DNA of 64,000 nt from Sphingomonas sp. NFR04 (GTDB taxonomy: Bacteria > Pseudomonadota > Alphaproteobacteria > Sphingomonadales > Sphingomonadaceae), in the NCBI RefSeq assembly GCF_900114095.1, contig NZ_FORV01000002.1, positions 682,001 to 746,000 of the forward strand, written 5' to 3'. Numbering within the stretch: position 1 is the first letter of the stretch; each line of letters opens with the position of its first letter. Below the pieces are notes generated by a model that had not been told where the DNA came from, ran no database searches, and saw only the letters and a program-made list of their open reading frames with translations. Shown one piece after another: positions 56,007 through 64,000 of this stretch. The translations under genes and the position numbers were made by a program.

Positions 56007-57146
56007 ATGGTCGGGCGCTGGACAGAAGCAGAGGCGAAGGCGTGGTACGCGCAGCAGCCCTGGGTGATGGGCTGCAACTTCACCCCCTCGAACGCGATCA
56101 ACCAGCTCGAGATGTGGCAGGCGGCCACCTTCGACATCGCGGCAATCCGCGCCGAACTGGCGCTGGCGGCCGATGTCGGCATGAATGCGGTGCGCGTGTA
56201 TCTGCACGATCTGCTCTGGGCCGAGGATCCGGACGGCTTTCTCGACCGCATCGACACGCTGCTGGCGGCGGCGGACGGCTATGGCATCCGGGTGATGCTG
56301 GTGCTGTTCGATTCCTGCTGGCATCCCGATCCCGCGCTGGGGCCGCAGCCAGCGCCCAAGCCGGGCGTGCACAATTCGGGCTGGGTGCAATCGCCGGGCA
56401 TTCCCGCGCTCCGCGATCCCGCCCAACGGCCGCGGCTCGAAGCCTATATCAAGGGCGTGGTCGGCCGCTTCCGCACCGATCGCCGCGTCCTCGCCTGGGA
56501 TATTTGGAACGAGCCGGACAACGGGCCCGAGGTCTCGCTGTGCGATGCGGGTGAGCTGGGCGCCAAGGCCGATCTGGTCCTGCCGCTGCTGGTCGACGCG
56601 TTCAGCTGGGCGCGCAGCATGCGCCCCGTCCAGCCGCTCACCAGCGGCATCTGGCTGGGCAACTGGTCTTCGCCCGAGCTGCTCACCCCGCTGCAACAGG
56701 CGCAGACCGGCCTGTCCGACATGATTTCGTTCCACAATTACGGGACGGCTGAGGATTTCGCGCAGCGGATCGACTGGCTGAGCGTGTTCGACCGGCCGAT
56801 CTGGTGCACCGAATTCATGGCGCGCCCGGCGGGCAGCACCTTCGAGGCGATCCTGCCGGTCGCCAAGGCCCGCCATGTCGGCGCCTTCTGCTGGGGTCTG
56901 GTGCGCGGCAAGACGCAGACCCACCTGCCCTGGGCGGCGTGGGAAAACCCGAATCTCGCGGGGCTGAAGGACAAGTGGTTCCATGACATCTTCGATGTCG
57001 GCGGCGTCCCCTATGACGACACCGAGGTCGAGTTCCTCCGTCTGTTGCGCACGATCGACGACAAGGCGCCGCACTGGCCGATCATCGAGGTCGAGGCGGG
57101 GAAAAATGGCTCCGCTGAAGCCGGAGATGCTGCAAAGGCGGCGTAA
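56007..57146 (+). CDS. GH5-like glycoside hydrolase
   Basis: 379 residues, clan A TIM-barrel. The acid/base is in AWDIWNEPDNG and the second catalytic glutamate in IWCTEFMARP; AVRVYLHDLLW and MISFHNYGTAEDF fit the barrel. The family resembles GH5 and the related proteins often annotated as beta-1,4-xylanase; the substrate is not known. No signal peptide is visible, so it is likely cytoplasmic. ATG codons exist at 55950, 55983 and 56007. The last is preferred because GGAG lies about 10 bases before it and the family-like sequence begins there (WTEAEAKAWYAQQPW). It is convergent with the mutase fusion gene. Confidence 0.85.
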   Translation: MVGRWTEAEAKAWYAQQPWVMGCNFTPSNAINQLEMWQAATFDIAAIRAELALAADVGMNAVRVYLHDLLWAEDPDGFLDRIDTLLAAADGYGIRVMLVLFDSCWHPDPALGPQPAPKPGVHNSGWVQSPGIPALRDPAQRPRLEAYIKGVVGRFRTDRRVLAWDIWNEPDNGPEVSLCDAGELGAKADLVLPLLVDAFSWARSMRPVQPLTSGIWLGNWSSPELLTPLQQAQTGLSDMISFHNYGTAEDFAQRIDWLSVFDRPIWCTEFMARPAGSTFEAILPVAKARHVGAFCWGLVRGKTQTHLPWAAWENPNLAGLKDKWFHDIFDVGGVPYDDTEVEFLRLLRTIDDKAPHWPIIEVEAGKNGSAEAGDAAKAA

Positions 57147-57171
57147 GGGCTTCTCCTCTTCCGCTTCTCAT

Positions 57172-57195
57172 CCCCCTCTCGCCTGTGGGAGGGGG
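57172..57195. terminator. Short stem between the GH5-like and mutase-fusion genes
   Basis: CCCCCTC (57172-57178) pairs with GAGGGGG (57189-57195) around a 10-base loop. It lies between convergent stops. The stem is short, so activity as a terminator is uncertain. Confidence 0.35.
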
Positions 57196-57212
57196 ACAAG
57201 AAGCAGCAATTC

Positions 57213-59561
57213 TCACTCCGCCAGCGCCGCCGTCTTGAGCGGCGGGATCTCCCGCTCCTCGGCGATGTGGCGGCGATACGTGGCGAGCGCCTGCCCGACC
57301 ACCTGGTCCATATTGTAGTAGCGGTAGGTCGCCAGGCGGCCGACGAACAGCACGCCCTTCGTCGCCTCCGCAAGCGCCTCATACTGCTTGAACAGCGCCT
57401 GGTTCTCCGGGCGCGGGATCGGGTAGTATGGATCCCCCTCGGCGCTCGGATATTCATAGGTCAGGCTGGTGTTCGGCGCCTGCTGCCCGGTCAGGTGCTT
57501 GTATTCGGTCACCCGCGTATAGGGCACCTTCTCGTCCGGATAGTTCACCACCGCCACCGGCTGCGCCCACTCGCGGTCCTCATGGACATGCTCGAAGCGC
57601 AGCGAGCGATAGGGCAGCTTGCCGAAGCGGAAGTCGAAATATTCGTCGATCGGGCCGGTAAAGACGATCTGGTCGAAGCTGAACCGCCGCTTCGCCTCTT
57701 CGAAAGTGACGCCCAGTTCGAGGCCGATGTTCGGATGATCGAGCATCTTGGCGAACATCGCGGTGAAGCCGTCGCGCGGCATCGCCTGGAAGCGGTCGGT
57801 GAAATAGCGATCGTCGGTATTCGTCCGCGTCGGCACGCGCGCGGTGACGCTCTTGTCGAGCTCCGACGGATCGATCCCCCATTGCTTGCGGGTATAGCCC
57901 TGGAAGAAGGTCTCGTAGAGTTCGCGGCCCACCGCCGAGATCACCACATCCTCGGAGCTGCGGATCACCGTCACCGGCTCCGCCCGAGCGGCGAGGAAAT
58001 CGGCGGCCTCCTCCTCGGTCTCCAGCGACAAGCCGAACAGCGCGTTCAGCGTCGTCCGGTTGATCGGGATCGGCACCAGCTGCCCGCGCACCTCGGCGAG
58101 CACGCGATGCTCATATTGCCGCCATTCGGTGAAGCGGGAGAGATAGTCGAAGATATCCGCGCTGTTGGTGTGGAAGATATGCGGGCCGTATTGGTGGATC
58201 AGGATCCCGGCCTCGTCCTTGTGATCGAAGGCATTGCCGGCGATGTGCGGCCGCTTGTCGATCACCAGCACGCGCTTGCCGGCATCGGCCGCCAGCCGCT
58301 CGGCCATCACCGATCCGGCAAAGCCCGCGCCGACCACGAGATAGTCGTAATGGTCGCTGCGCACCGGCTTGAGCAGCGGCTGGTCGGGCTCGGCGACCTG
58401 CAGGATCAGCCCGAGCATGCGCGCCGCGACCTGATCCCAGCTCTGCTCGGCAAGCAGCGTGTCCGCCTCGATCCGCCACGCATCGCCGGTCCGGCGCAGC
58501 GCCAGCGCCTGGTCGCACGCGTCGACGAATGCCGCCGCGCCGTCCGCCACGAACACGCCGGCGACGTCGCCATAATGGCGGATCACGTCGACGATCGGGG
58601 TCGAGACCACCGGCAGGCCGGCAGCCAGATATTCGGGCGTCTTGGTCGGGCTGATGAAGCGCGTCGCCTCGTTGATCGCGAACGGCATCAGCGCGACGTC
58701 CCAGCCGCCGGCGTAGAGCGGCAGCTCGGCATAGCTCTTGGAGCCGAGCCAAGCGATGTTGGCCCGCTGCGGCAGCTCGGCGGGATCGATCTTGACCACC
58801 GGGCCGACCATCACGATCGTCCAATCCGGCCGGGCGTCGGCGAGCGCCGCGATAAGCTCCAGGTCCATCCGCTCGTCGATCACGCCGTAGAAGCCGAGGC
58901 GCGGACGCGGCAGCCCCGTCTGATCGGCGACATCCTGCACCAGCGCGCGGCCCTGCGCGAAGTGTGCGCTATCGACGCTCGACGGGAACGGGTGCACCGA
59001 AGCATGACTCTCGCGCTTCGCCTCGTAGAGGCTGTAGCCGCCGGTGAAGACGAGGTCGGCGAGCCCGAACAGCTCCTGCTCCAGCGGCATCAGCTCGGGG
59101 GGCGCGAAGCGGAAATTCTTCAGCTCGTCCATGCAGTCATAGACGGTGCAGGCCGCCGCCAGATGCCGGGAGAAAGGCAGCATCATCGGCGTGTAATACC
59201 AGCGGATCAGCTGCTCGCCGATGCCCGCGACATGATCGTCGAGCAGCGCGCGCAGTGCCGCCGTCCGCGCATCGCCACCCATGCTGCCGGGTAGATGCGG
59301 CACCGCCACCGTCACCCCTGCCCCTTCGTCTCGCAGCTCCAGCCAGGGCGTGGGGCTGTCGTCGTCGATCGGCTCTTCCCAGAACAGCACGTCCATGTTG
59401 CGCGCGAAGCGGGTCATGAGGTGCTGCGGTCGCTGGAAGACGAAATTCCAGCGGAGGTGCGAAAAGCAGATCAGCGCGAAGTTGCTGCTCGGTCGGGTGC
59501 TTGCGGCATGGTTGGTCAAGGACGGTTTCCCTGTTGCGGTCGACAGAGAGAACCCGCCCAA
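57213..59561 (-). CDS. Glycosyltransferase fused to UDP-galactopyranose mutase
   Basis: 782 residues. The N-terminal half (about 25-400) resembles a GT-B glycosyltransferase of the TuaH type: FSHLRWNFVFQRPQHLM, ACTVYDCMDELKNF, YGVIDERMDLELIAALA and the sugar-nucleotide region FISPTKTPEYLAAGLPVV. The C-terminal half (about 405-770) matches UDP-galactopyranose mutase: the FAD motif VVGAGFAGSV near 410, HIAGNAFDHKDEAG, GPHIFHTNSADIFDYLSRF and YYPIPRPENQALF. Mutases supply UDP-galactofuranose, so the fused transferase may use that sugar directly. The start is unclear: TTG 59561 has GGGAAGAAG before it, and TTG 59519 has AGGGAAA. Both lie before the first strand. Confidence 0.9.
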   Translation of the reverse strand: MGGFSLSTATGKPSLTNHAASTRPSSNFALICFSHLRWNFVFQRPQHLMTRFARNMDVLFWEEPIDDDSPTPWLELRDEGAGVTVAVPHLPGSMGGDARTAALRALLDDHVAGIGEQLIRWYYTPMMLPFSRHLAAACTVYDCMDELKNFRFAPPELMPLEQELFGLADLVFTGGYSLYEAKRESHASVHPFPSSVDSAHFAQGRALVQDVADQTGLPRPRLGFYGVIDERMDLELIAALADARPDWTIVMVGPVVKIDPAELPQRANIAWLGSKSYAELPLYAGGWDVALMPFAINEATRFISPTKTPEYLAAGLPVVSTPIVDVIRHYGDVAGVFVADGAAAFVDACDQALALRRTGDAWRIEADTLLAEQSWDQVAARMLGLILQVAEPDQPLLKPVRSDHYDYLVVGAGFAGSVMAERLAADAGKRVLVIDKRPHIAGNAFDHKDEAGILIHQYGPHIFHTNSADIFDYLSRFTEWRQYEHRVLAEVRGQLVPIPINRTTLNALFGLSLETEEEAADFLAARAEPVTVIRSSEDVVISAVGRELYETFFQGYTRKQWGIDPSELDKSVTARVPTRTNTDDRYFTDRFQAMPRDGFTAMFAKMLDHPNIGLELGVTFEEAKRRFSFDQIVFTGPIDEYFDFRFGKLPYRSLRFEHVHEDREWAQPVAVVNYPDEKVPYTRVTEYKHLTGQQAPNTSLTYEYPSAEGDPYYPIPRPENQALFKQYEALAEATKGVLFVGRLATYRYYNMDQVVGQALATYRRHIAEEREIPPLKTAALAE

Positions 59562-59646
59562 GCTTCTTCCCGTTCCAAGACCTCCGCAACAATTCTTTTA
59601 AAAACAGCATGATACAAGTTAATGCAATTTGGTCCCGCAGCAGCAT

Positions 59647-59672
59647 TGCGGGCGGCACCGAAGTACCGCCCG
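59647..59672 (-). terminator. Hairpin after the pirin gene
   Basis: GCGGGCGG (59647-59654) pairs with CCGCCCGC (59665-59672) around a 10-base loop, nine bases beyond the pirin stop. Confidence 0.6.
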
Positions 59673-59680
59673 CCTTGTGC

Positions 59681-60379
59681 TCAGGCCGCGTCGACCATCA
59701 CGATCTCGCTGTCTTCGATCGCGGTGATCTTGACCACCTCGGCATCCTTGATCGCGGCGCCGTCGCGGGCATTGATCCGCACACCATCGATTTCCACCGC
59801 GCCGGTGGCGGGCACCAGATAGGCGCGGCGATCGCTGCCGAGCGTGTATTCCGCCGTCTCGCCGGCGCGCAGGGTCGCGCCCACGACACGGGCGTCGGTG
59901 CGGATCGGCAGCGCATCACCGTCGCCTTCGAAGCCGCTCGCCAGCACCACGAACTGGCCGGCGCGATCGGTCTTCGGGAACGGACGCGTGCCCCAGCTCG
60001 GCTTCTCGCCGCCGCGGGTCGGCTGGATCCAGATCTGGAAGATGCGGGTGGTCTCGTCTTCCTTGTTATATTCCGAATGCGCGATGCCGGTGCCTGCCGA
60101 CATCACCTGCACGTCGCCGGCGACAGTCCGCCCGTGATTGCCCAGATTGTCCTGGTGGGTGATGGCGCCGTCGCGGACATAGGTGATGATCTCCATGTCG
60201 CGGTGCGGATGCGGCGGGAAGCCGGACTGCGGCGCGATCGTGTCGTCGTTCCACACGCGCAGATTGCCCCAGCTGGTGCGGGCTGGATCATAGTAATTGG
60301 CGAAGGAGAAATGGTGCTTGGCGTCGAGCCAGCCATGGTTGGCACCGCCGAGGCTGGAAAAGGGGCGAAGTTCGATCAT
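59681..60379 (-). CDS. Pirin family protein (bicupin, YhhW-like)
   Basis: 232 residues with two cupin domains. The metal ligands are all in the N-terminal cupin: two histidines in PPHPHRDMEIITYV, and the histidine and glutamate in GTGIAHSEYN. Some homologues, such as E. coli YhhW, act as quercetin 2,3-dioxygenases; the natural substrate is unclear. A LysR regulator lies divergently 120 bases away with an operator-like palindrome, a common arrangement for pirin genes. Confidence 0.93.
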   Translation of the reverse strand: MIELRPFSSLGGANHGWLDAKHHFSFANYYDPARTSWGNLRVWNDDTIAPQSGFPPHPHRDMEIITYVRDGAITHQDNLGNHGRTVAGDVQVMSAGTGIAHSEYNKEDETTRIFQIWIQPTRGGEKPSWGTRPFPKTDRAGQFVVLASGFEGDGDALPIRTDARVVGATLRAGETAEYTLGSDRRAYLVPATGAVEIDGVRINARDGAAIKDAEVVKITAIEDSEIVMVDAA

Positions 60380-60452
60380 TGTGGGTCTCCCTGTGGGGGT
60401 GCGCCGGGCTGCGGCGCCGTTTCGATGACCGGGATATAGGCGGGCTCGACTT

Positions 60453-60477
60453 CTCCAATCAGTGGGATAAGTTGGAG
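60453..60477. promoter_or_regulatory. Operator-like inverted repeat between pirin and LysR genes
   Basis: CTCCAA (60453-60458) and TTGGAG (60472-60477) form a perfect 6-base inverted repeat with 13 bases between. It lies 22 bases before the LysR start, in the shared divergent region, as expected for LysR-type binding. Confidence 0.45.
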
Positions 60478-60499
60478 CGAAACGTTCCAGGAAATAGAA

Positions 60500-61429
60500 A
60501 TGTCAAACCCGGGCACGCCCACCTTCGACCAGCTCCGCATCTTCCTCGCCGTGGTGGACAGCGGCAGTTTCGCGGGCGCCGGGCGCCAGCTCAACCGCGC
60601 GGTGTCGGTGATCAGCTACGGGATCTCCAATCTCGAGGCGCAACTCGGCGTGCTGCTGTTCGATCGCGAGGGCACCAAGAAGCCCCGCCTCACCACCGCG
60701 GGCGAAGCGGTACTGGCCGAAGCGCGGACGGTGGCGCAGGGCATCGACGGGCTGCGCGCCAAGGTAAAGGGCCTGCTCGACGGACTGGAGGCGGAGGTGA
60801 ACCTCGCCGTCGACGTGATGCTTCCCACCCGCCGGCTCGGCGAAGTGCTGCGCGCCTTCCGCGCCGAGTTCCCGACGGTGACGCTGCGCCTCCACGTCGA
60901 GGCGCTGGGGGCGATCACCAGCCTGGTGCTGGACGGCAAGGCGGTGCTCGGCATCTCGGGGCCGCTGGCACAGGGGATGAACGGCATCGAGTGCGAGGCG
61001 GCGGGATCGGTGGCAATGGTGCCGGTGGCGGCGCCAGACCATCCGCTTGGCCGGATGAACCCGATCCCGCCCGGCGCGGGGCGCGACCATGTCCAGCTGG
61101 TGCTCTCCGACCGCTCGCCGCTCACCGCCGGCCGCGACTTCGCCGTGATGAGCCCCCGCACCTGGCGCCTCGCCGACCTCGGCGCCAAGCACGCGCTGCT
61201 TCGCGAAGGCATCGGCTGGGGCAACATGCCGCTGCCGCTGATCGAGCCGGACCTCGTCGCCGGCACGCTGGTGCGGCTGGCGATGCCGGAGAGCCCCGGC
61301 GGCATGTACCGCTTCGGCGCGATCTGGAGGCGGGATGTGCCACCCGGGCCAGCGGCGTCGTGGCTGCGGGCGCGGTTCGTCGAGGTGGGGCGCGAGGATG
61401 CGGATCTGGAGGGGCTTGGCGAGGCGTAA
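60500..61429 (+). CDS. LysR family transcriptional regulator
   Basis: 309 residues. The N-terminal winged helix-turn-helix is TFDQLRIFLAVVDSGSFAGA then GRQLNRAVSVISYGISNLE, followed by a two-lobe effector-binding domain (about 95-295). The ligand is unknown. The ATG at 60500 gives the family N-terminus. It is divergent from the pirin gene, which it probably controls; the region between carries an inverted repeat. Confidence 0.92.
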   Translation: MSNPGTPTFDQLRIFLAVVDSGSFAGAGRQLNRAVSVISYGISNLEAQLGVLLFDREGTKKPRLTTAGEAVLAEARTVAQGIDGLRAKVKGLLDGLEAEVNLAVDVMLPTRRLGEVLRAFRAEFPTVTLRLHVEALGAITSLVLDGKAVLGISGPLAQGMNGIECEAAGSVAMVPVAAPDHPLGRMNPIPPGAGRDHVQLVLSDRSPLTAGRDFAVMSPRTWRLADLGAKHALLREGIGWGNMPLPLIEPDLVAGTLVRLAMPESPGGMYRFGAIWRRDVPPGPAASWLRARFVEVGREDADLEGLGEA

Positions 61430-61793
61430 GATGGGACGGCACCGGGTGCCTGCAACGCGTGAAGGCTCGCCGCGCCGACCGGCTGCCGACTACCGAAGTT
61501 TAGGAAGTTTAGGCTCGCGCAGAATTGCGCAGGCCCCCATCTTCTCCTGCGTCAAGCGCGCGAGGCATGTCGCGTCACGCGCGAAGGGACGGTATCCGGC
61601 GAGATCAAAGAGCGACCACTCCCAGGTGGCGCATAGAACATATAAGGAACGCCGTTGCAGACGCAAGGAGGCTGCGGCCAAGTATGGTTGAGGCTCTTTG
61701 GCAGCGACCCGACCTGCTGGATTGCTGCCCGACGGCTTTCGCGTGACAGATCGCGATCGCGGCTGTTGATCCAGCGCGCCGCCGGGTGGTCTC
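61430..61793. other. 364 bases without a recognised gene
   Basis: Short overlapping frames occur on both strands, but none has a convincing start, ribosome site or protein-like pattern. A 9-base direct repeat (GAAGTTTAG twice, 61496-61513) is present. Composition is slightly less GC-biased than in the genes around it. It may be a decayed gene or a simple spacer. Confidence 0.5.
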
Positions 61794-62249
61794 CTACCGT
61801 TCGGCAGCTCCAACGGCGGCTGCTTGTTCGGTCATCTGCTTGCAAAGCGTGCGCTCAGATAATTTCTGTGCTCGAGCATTCTCGACGAGCGATATCGTCT
61901 GGCCCTCGCGGACCTCCTCAGGATGCGCTGGATCCGCCGGGTTCATCAACCCAATAACCTGCGGTCCAACAATGGTGCCGCGCCGGCCAACCTCTTGCTG
62001 CACACGCGCGGCGGGCGTGGCAGTCATTCCGCTCAAGGTCGCAGCCACGATCCTCCGCGCGTTCGCCACATCACCTGTGGTCGCGAAGCCATTGGCGACA
62101 CAATATTCAATAAGGCCTAAGCGATTGTACGTCGCGCCAAATGCCCTTTGCAGCTGTTCGTCGGAAGGCAGGTCCTGTGCCTGCAGGGCACCCACAGACG
62201 CCGTTCCGAGCACAACCCCGACCATGAGCTTGAGATAACACGTACGCAT
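61794..62249 (-). CDS. Small exported protein of unknown function
   Basis: 151 residues. The signal peptide is MRTCYLKLMVGVVLGTASVG then ALQAQ. The mature part has FGATYNRLGLIEYCVANGFA and ARRIVAATLSGM, and a second cysteine in RTLCKQMTE, so a disulfide is possible. I do not recognise a family. The ATG at 62249 has a strong AAGGAGG ribosome site. Codons further upstream to 62381 give no signal sequence. The next gene in the same direction starts at 62809. Confidence 0.75.
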   Translation of the reverse strand: MRTCYLKLMVGVVLGTASVGALQAQDLPSDEQLQRAFGATYNRLGLIEYCVANGFATTGDVANARRIVAATLSGMTATPAARVQQEVGRRGTIVGPQVIGLMNPADPAHPEEVREGQTISLVENARAQKLSERTLCKQMTEQAAAVGAAER

Positions 62250-62362
62250 CCAAACCTCCTTAGCCGGCGAGCGAACGCTCTTGAACAGCATCCGATGCAG
62301 ATGAAGTGAAACCACACGTGGCGTTCGGACCCTCGTCCTTCTTGCAAGATGGCACGTCGGGT

Positions 62363-62809
62363 TCAGCAAGCGACTCCCCAAATGCCACGCATGCTGCTGG
62401 CAGCGCCGCCGTGATCCACCGTAAGAACCGCGCGACCGCTGCTGCTATCTGTCGCTGCATTCGACGTGGAGCGGCCGGTAGCCCGAATGTGCAGACGGTA
62501 CCCCGAACAGGAAGCGGTGCCCTTTCCTGTCTCCAAGTCCTCGCCCTCTCTCTCGGTCAACCGACACGAGCGTAAGCCCTGCGGATCTCGGAGCATGAGC
62601 TCGCTGCCAATAAGCTGGAGATAGTCGTGGCCTGCCCCAGTGAACGTAAACGTGCAGCCTGTCTCCTGCGTCGACTGCTCGTCCTCGTCGCTCAGCGGCA
62701 CGAGTGGCATCCGCTTCGCACTTGCTTGGGCGGCGATCTGATGTGGCCGCGACGCCGCGCCTAAGGTCACTGCGGCTGCGCTGATCAAGACGGCACGAAC
62801 GAACAGCAT
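62363..62809 (-). CDS. Small exported protein of unknown function
   Basis: 148 residues with a signal peptide (MLFVRAVLISAAAVTLGAAS). Three cysteines occur near strands (TGCTFTFTGAGHDYL, RSCRLTEREGED, TASCSGYRLHIRATG) and a fourth closes the protein (IWGVAC), suggesting disulfides. No family is recognised. The ATG at 62809 has an AAGGAGA ribosome site. It lies 113 bases upstream of the other small exported protein and may share its transcript. Confidence 0.7.
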   Translation of the reverse strand: MLFVRAVLISAAAVTLGAASRPHQIAAQASAKRMPLVPLSDEDEQSTQETGCTFTFTGAGHDYLQLIGSELMLRDPQGLRSCRLTEREGEDLETGKGTASCSGYRLHIRATGRSTSNAATDSSSGRAVLTVDHGGAASSMRGIWGVAC

Positions 62810-63033
62810 GCTTCTCCTTCTCGGGGGGCAGGACCGGCAGAACGCTGGCCCCTTGCGCCTTTAGCAAGGCCGAAAAGCCACCGCATCTAGCGCGGACCGG
62901 CCCCTCATTTCGCCTCTTCTGCCTCGAGATACCGCGCCGCAGCCCCGATTGCACGTAACTGCGGATCGACTAGAGGCGTTGGCCTCCCATGGGGTGTGTC
63001 GCTCATGGGATTGAGCCGAGGACGGTCGACCGG

Positions 63034-63270
63034 ATGATGCGAGTGCTATCCAATGTCCTTTTCGCGCTCGCGGCGCTGACGGGCGTGTGCGCGATACTCG
63101 TCTATGGGTATCTCGTCCAACTAGCCTGCGGCTACGCCCCCGGTGCGACAAGCTGCAGCGGAGCGCCATGGGACCTGACGGCAGATGACCGCCTCTGGCT
63201 GATCGGCATGCCGGCTATCGCGATTGCCAGCCTCCTCGCCCTCGGAACGCTGGCAAGGCGGAAGGCTTAA
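63034..63270 (+). CDS. Small membrane protein of unknown function
   Basis: 78 residues with two membrane helices (VLFALAALTGVCAILVYGYL and LWLIGMPAIAIASLLALGTL). Between them is a short loop with two cysteines (ACGYAPGATSCSG) and an acidic stretch. The start is ATG 63034 or 63037. The ribosome site is weak, so the call rests on the open frame and the hydrophobic pattern. Confidence 0.5.
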   Translation: MMRVLSNVLFALAALTGVCAILVYGYLVQLACGYAPGATSCSGAPWDLTADDRLWLIGMPAIAIASLLALGTLARRKA

Positions 63271-63424
63271 CCGAGCAGTTGGAGGGTCGCACGGGGGCTC
63301 CCCGGGGCCAGCTTCCCAAATCCTGGTAGGCGACCGCTTCGTCCCACCATGGGTGACCGAGGATCCGCTAAATCATCGGCCTGTCCTGGGGCCGCGCTGG
63401 GCACATCCAAACGGCAGAGCGTGG

Positions 63425-63446
63425 TGCAAAAAGCCCTTCACGGGCC
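63425..63446 (-). terminator. Rho-independent terminator of the channel-like gene
   Basis: On the minus strand GCCC, a GTGAA loop and GGGC are followed by TTTTT, about 7 bases beyond the stop. The stem is short but the T-run is clear. Confidence 0.5.
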
Positions 63447-63452
63447 CGCCCA

Positions 63453-64000
63453 CTAGAACAGCACCGCCCCACCCGCCACCAGCCGCACGTCCGGCGAATT
63501 GTGGTTCAAACCCGCCACCGCCAGCAGGTCCAACTGCAGCACCTTGGTCGGGCGCCATGCCGTCGACAGCGCGGCGAGGGCGTGGGTCTCGTGCCCCTCG
63601 GGCTCATTGTCGCGTTCCAGCGAGAATTCTGCGGTCGTCGTCACCTTCTCGCTGAGCTTGTAGCGCAGGCTGGTGATGCCGCTATAGGCGAAGTGCCGCC
63701 CCTGCCCGCTTTCGTTGGCGGCGGCGTCGGCCTCGCCGGTGAAGCCGATCGCGAGCTTCTCGGTCAGGTCATATTGCACCGGCACGATCGCGCCGGCGGA
63801 CCAGGTGCCGTCGCCGATCGGCGACTTGCCGGTCGGCGCGGTGACGAAGCCCTCCACACCCGCGGAGAAGGGCTTGCCCTTCTCGCCGGCGAGATGCTGG
63901 CGGATCGCAAAGCGCAGATCGCCGGTGCCGCCGACCGTGTCGATGGCGCGGCTTGCCTTGTCGCGGGTGCGATCGTGGCCATAGCCGGTCCAGCCCAGCT
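63453..64000 (-). CDS. Outer-membrane beta-barrel transporter-like protein, N-terminus cut by the window edge
   Basis: The frame is open from the right edge to the stop at 63453, giving the last 182 residues. Alternating strands fit a beta-barrel (IVPVQYDLTEKLAIGFTGEA, ITSLRYKLSEKVTTTAEFSL, VLQLDLLAVAGLNHNSPDV) and the protein ends in a phenylalanine (GGAVLF). The pattern resembles the MetA-pathway/phenol-degradation transporter family of putative outer-membrane channels. The signal and first strands lie beyond the window. Confidence 0.8.
   Translation of the reverse strand, partial: LGWTGYGHDRTRDKASRAIDTVGGTGDLRFAIRQHLAGEKGKPFSAGVEGFVTAPTGKSPIGDGTWSAGAIVPVQYDLTEKLAIGFTGEADAAANESGQGRHFAYSGITSLRYKLSEKVTTTAEFSLERDNEPEGHETHALAALSTAWRPTKVLQLDLLAVAGLNHNSPDVRLVAGGAVLF

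Overview
The window is chromosomal DNA from a high-GC alphaproteobacterium, most likely Sphingomonas or a close relative in the Sphingomonadaceae. The support is indirect: very high GC, long antisense shadow frames, TonB-receptor/lipoprotein gene pairs, a DUF2336 protein beside a PAS-type histidine kinase, an AsnC-regulated alanine dehydrogenase, and a Kup potassium transporter. No taxonomic marker such as rRNA is present. Coding density is high, many neighbours overlap by 1-4 bases, and GTG or TTG starts are common. I see no prophage, insertion sequence or CRISPR array.

Layout. 1-6.1 kb (minus): a sensor-kinase-like protein cut by the left edge, a DUF2336 protein, a nucleotidyltransferase-like membrane protein, a NamZ-type muramidase, a DOMON-like protein and a ChaN-like secreted protein. 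6.2-8.8 kb (plus): MgtC-like membrane protein, tyrS and a PilZ protein. 8.8-15.7 kb: recG, a small FlbD-like protein, sdhE, mfd and an NTF2-like protein. 15.9-19.5 kb: a protoglobin chemoreceptor facing a degenerate-GGDEF/EAL protein. 19.5-24.4 kb: moaA-nadK, tRNA-Asn, an MFS permease overlapping an ArsB-like transporter, and tRNA-Met. 24.4-29.1 kb: a 2'-5' RNA ligase-like protein overlapping kup, a divergent Lrp/AsnC regulator and ald, then a decayed gene relic. 29.1-33.9 kb: a complete, tightly overlapping cytochrome c maturation operon, ccmC-D-E-F-G-H plus a TPR (CcmI/CycH-like) gene. 34-36.1 kb: a yybP-ykoY manganese riboswitch ahead of a GDT1/UPF0016 transporter, a Glu/Leu/Phe/Val dehydrogenase and tRNA-His. 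36.1-43.6 kb: a GspE-like protein that has lost its ATPase motifs, a 2OG-Fe(II) oxygenase, a TonB receptor with an upstream partner lipoprotein, and an EamA permease. 43.8-53.5 kb: tRNA-Val, HU, lon, an M1 peptidase, an isoprenylcysteine methyltransferase-like protein, a secreted unknown, an acyltransferase, clpX and clpP. 53.6-59.6 kb: a carbohydrate locus with two unusual fusions, GH1-like hydrolase + RmlD-like reductase and glycosyltransferase + UDP-galactopyranose mutase, plus a GH5-like hydrolase. 59.7-64 kb: pirin with a divergent LysR regulator, a patch of small unknown exported or membrane proteins, and an outer-membrane channel-like protein cut by the right edge.

How the parts fit. 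Most of the window is housekeeping: DNA repair (recG, mfd), proteolysis (lon, clpXP), cofactor synthesis (moaA, nadK), cytochrome c and succinate dehydrogenase assembly, and ion transport. The parts most worth a second look are the carbohydrate locus with its two fusions, the lipoprotein/TonB-receptor pair with a PHO-box-like site upstream, the GspE-like pseudo-ATPase, and the histidine kinase whose phospho-acceptor position reads arginine.
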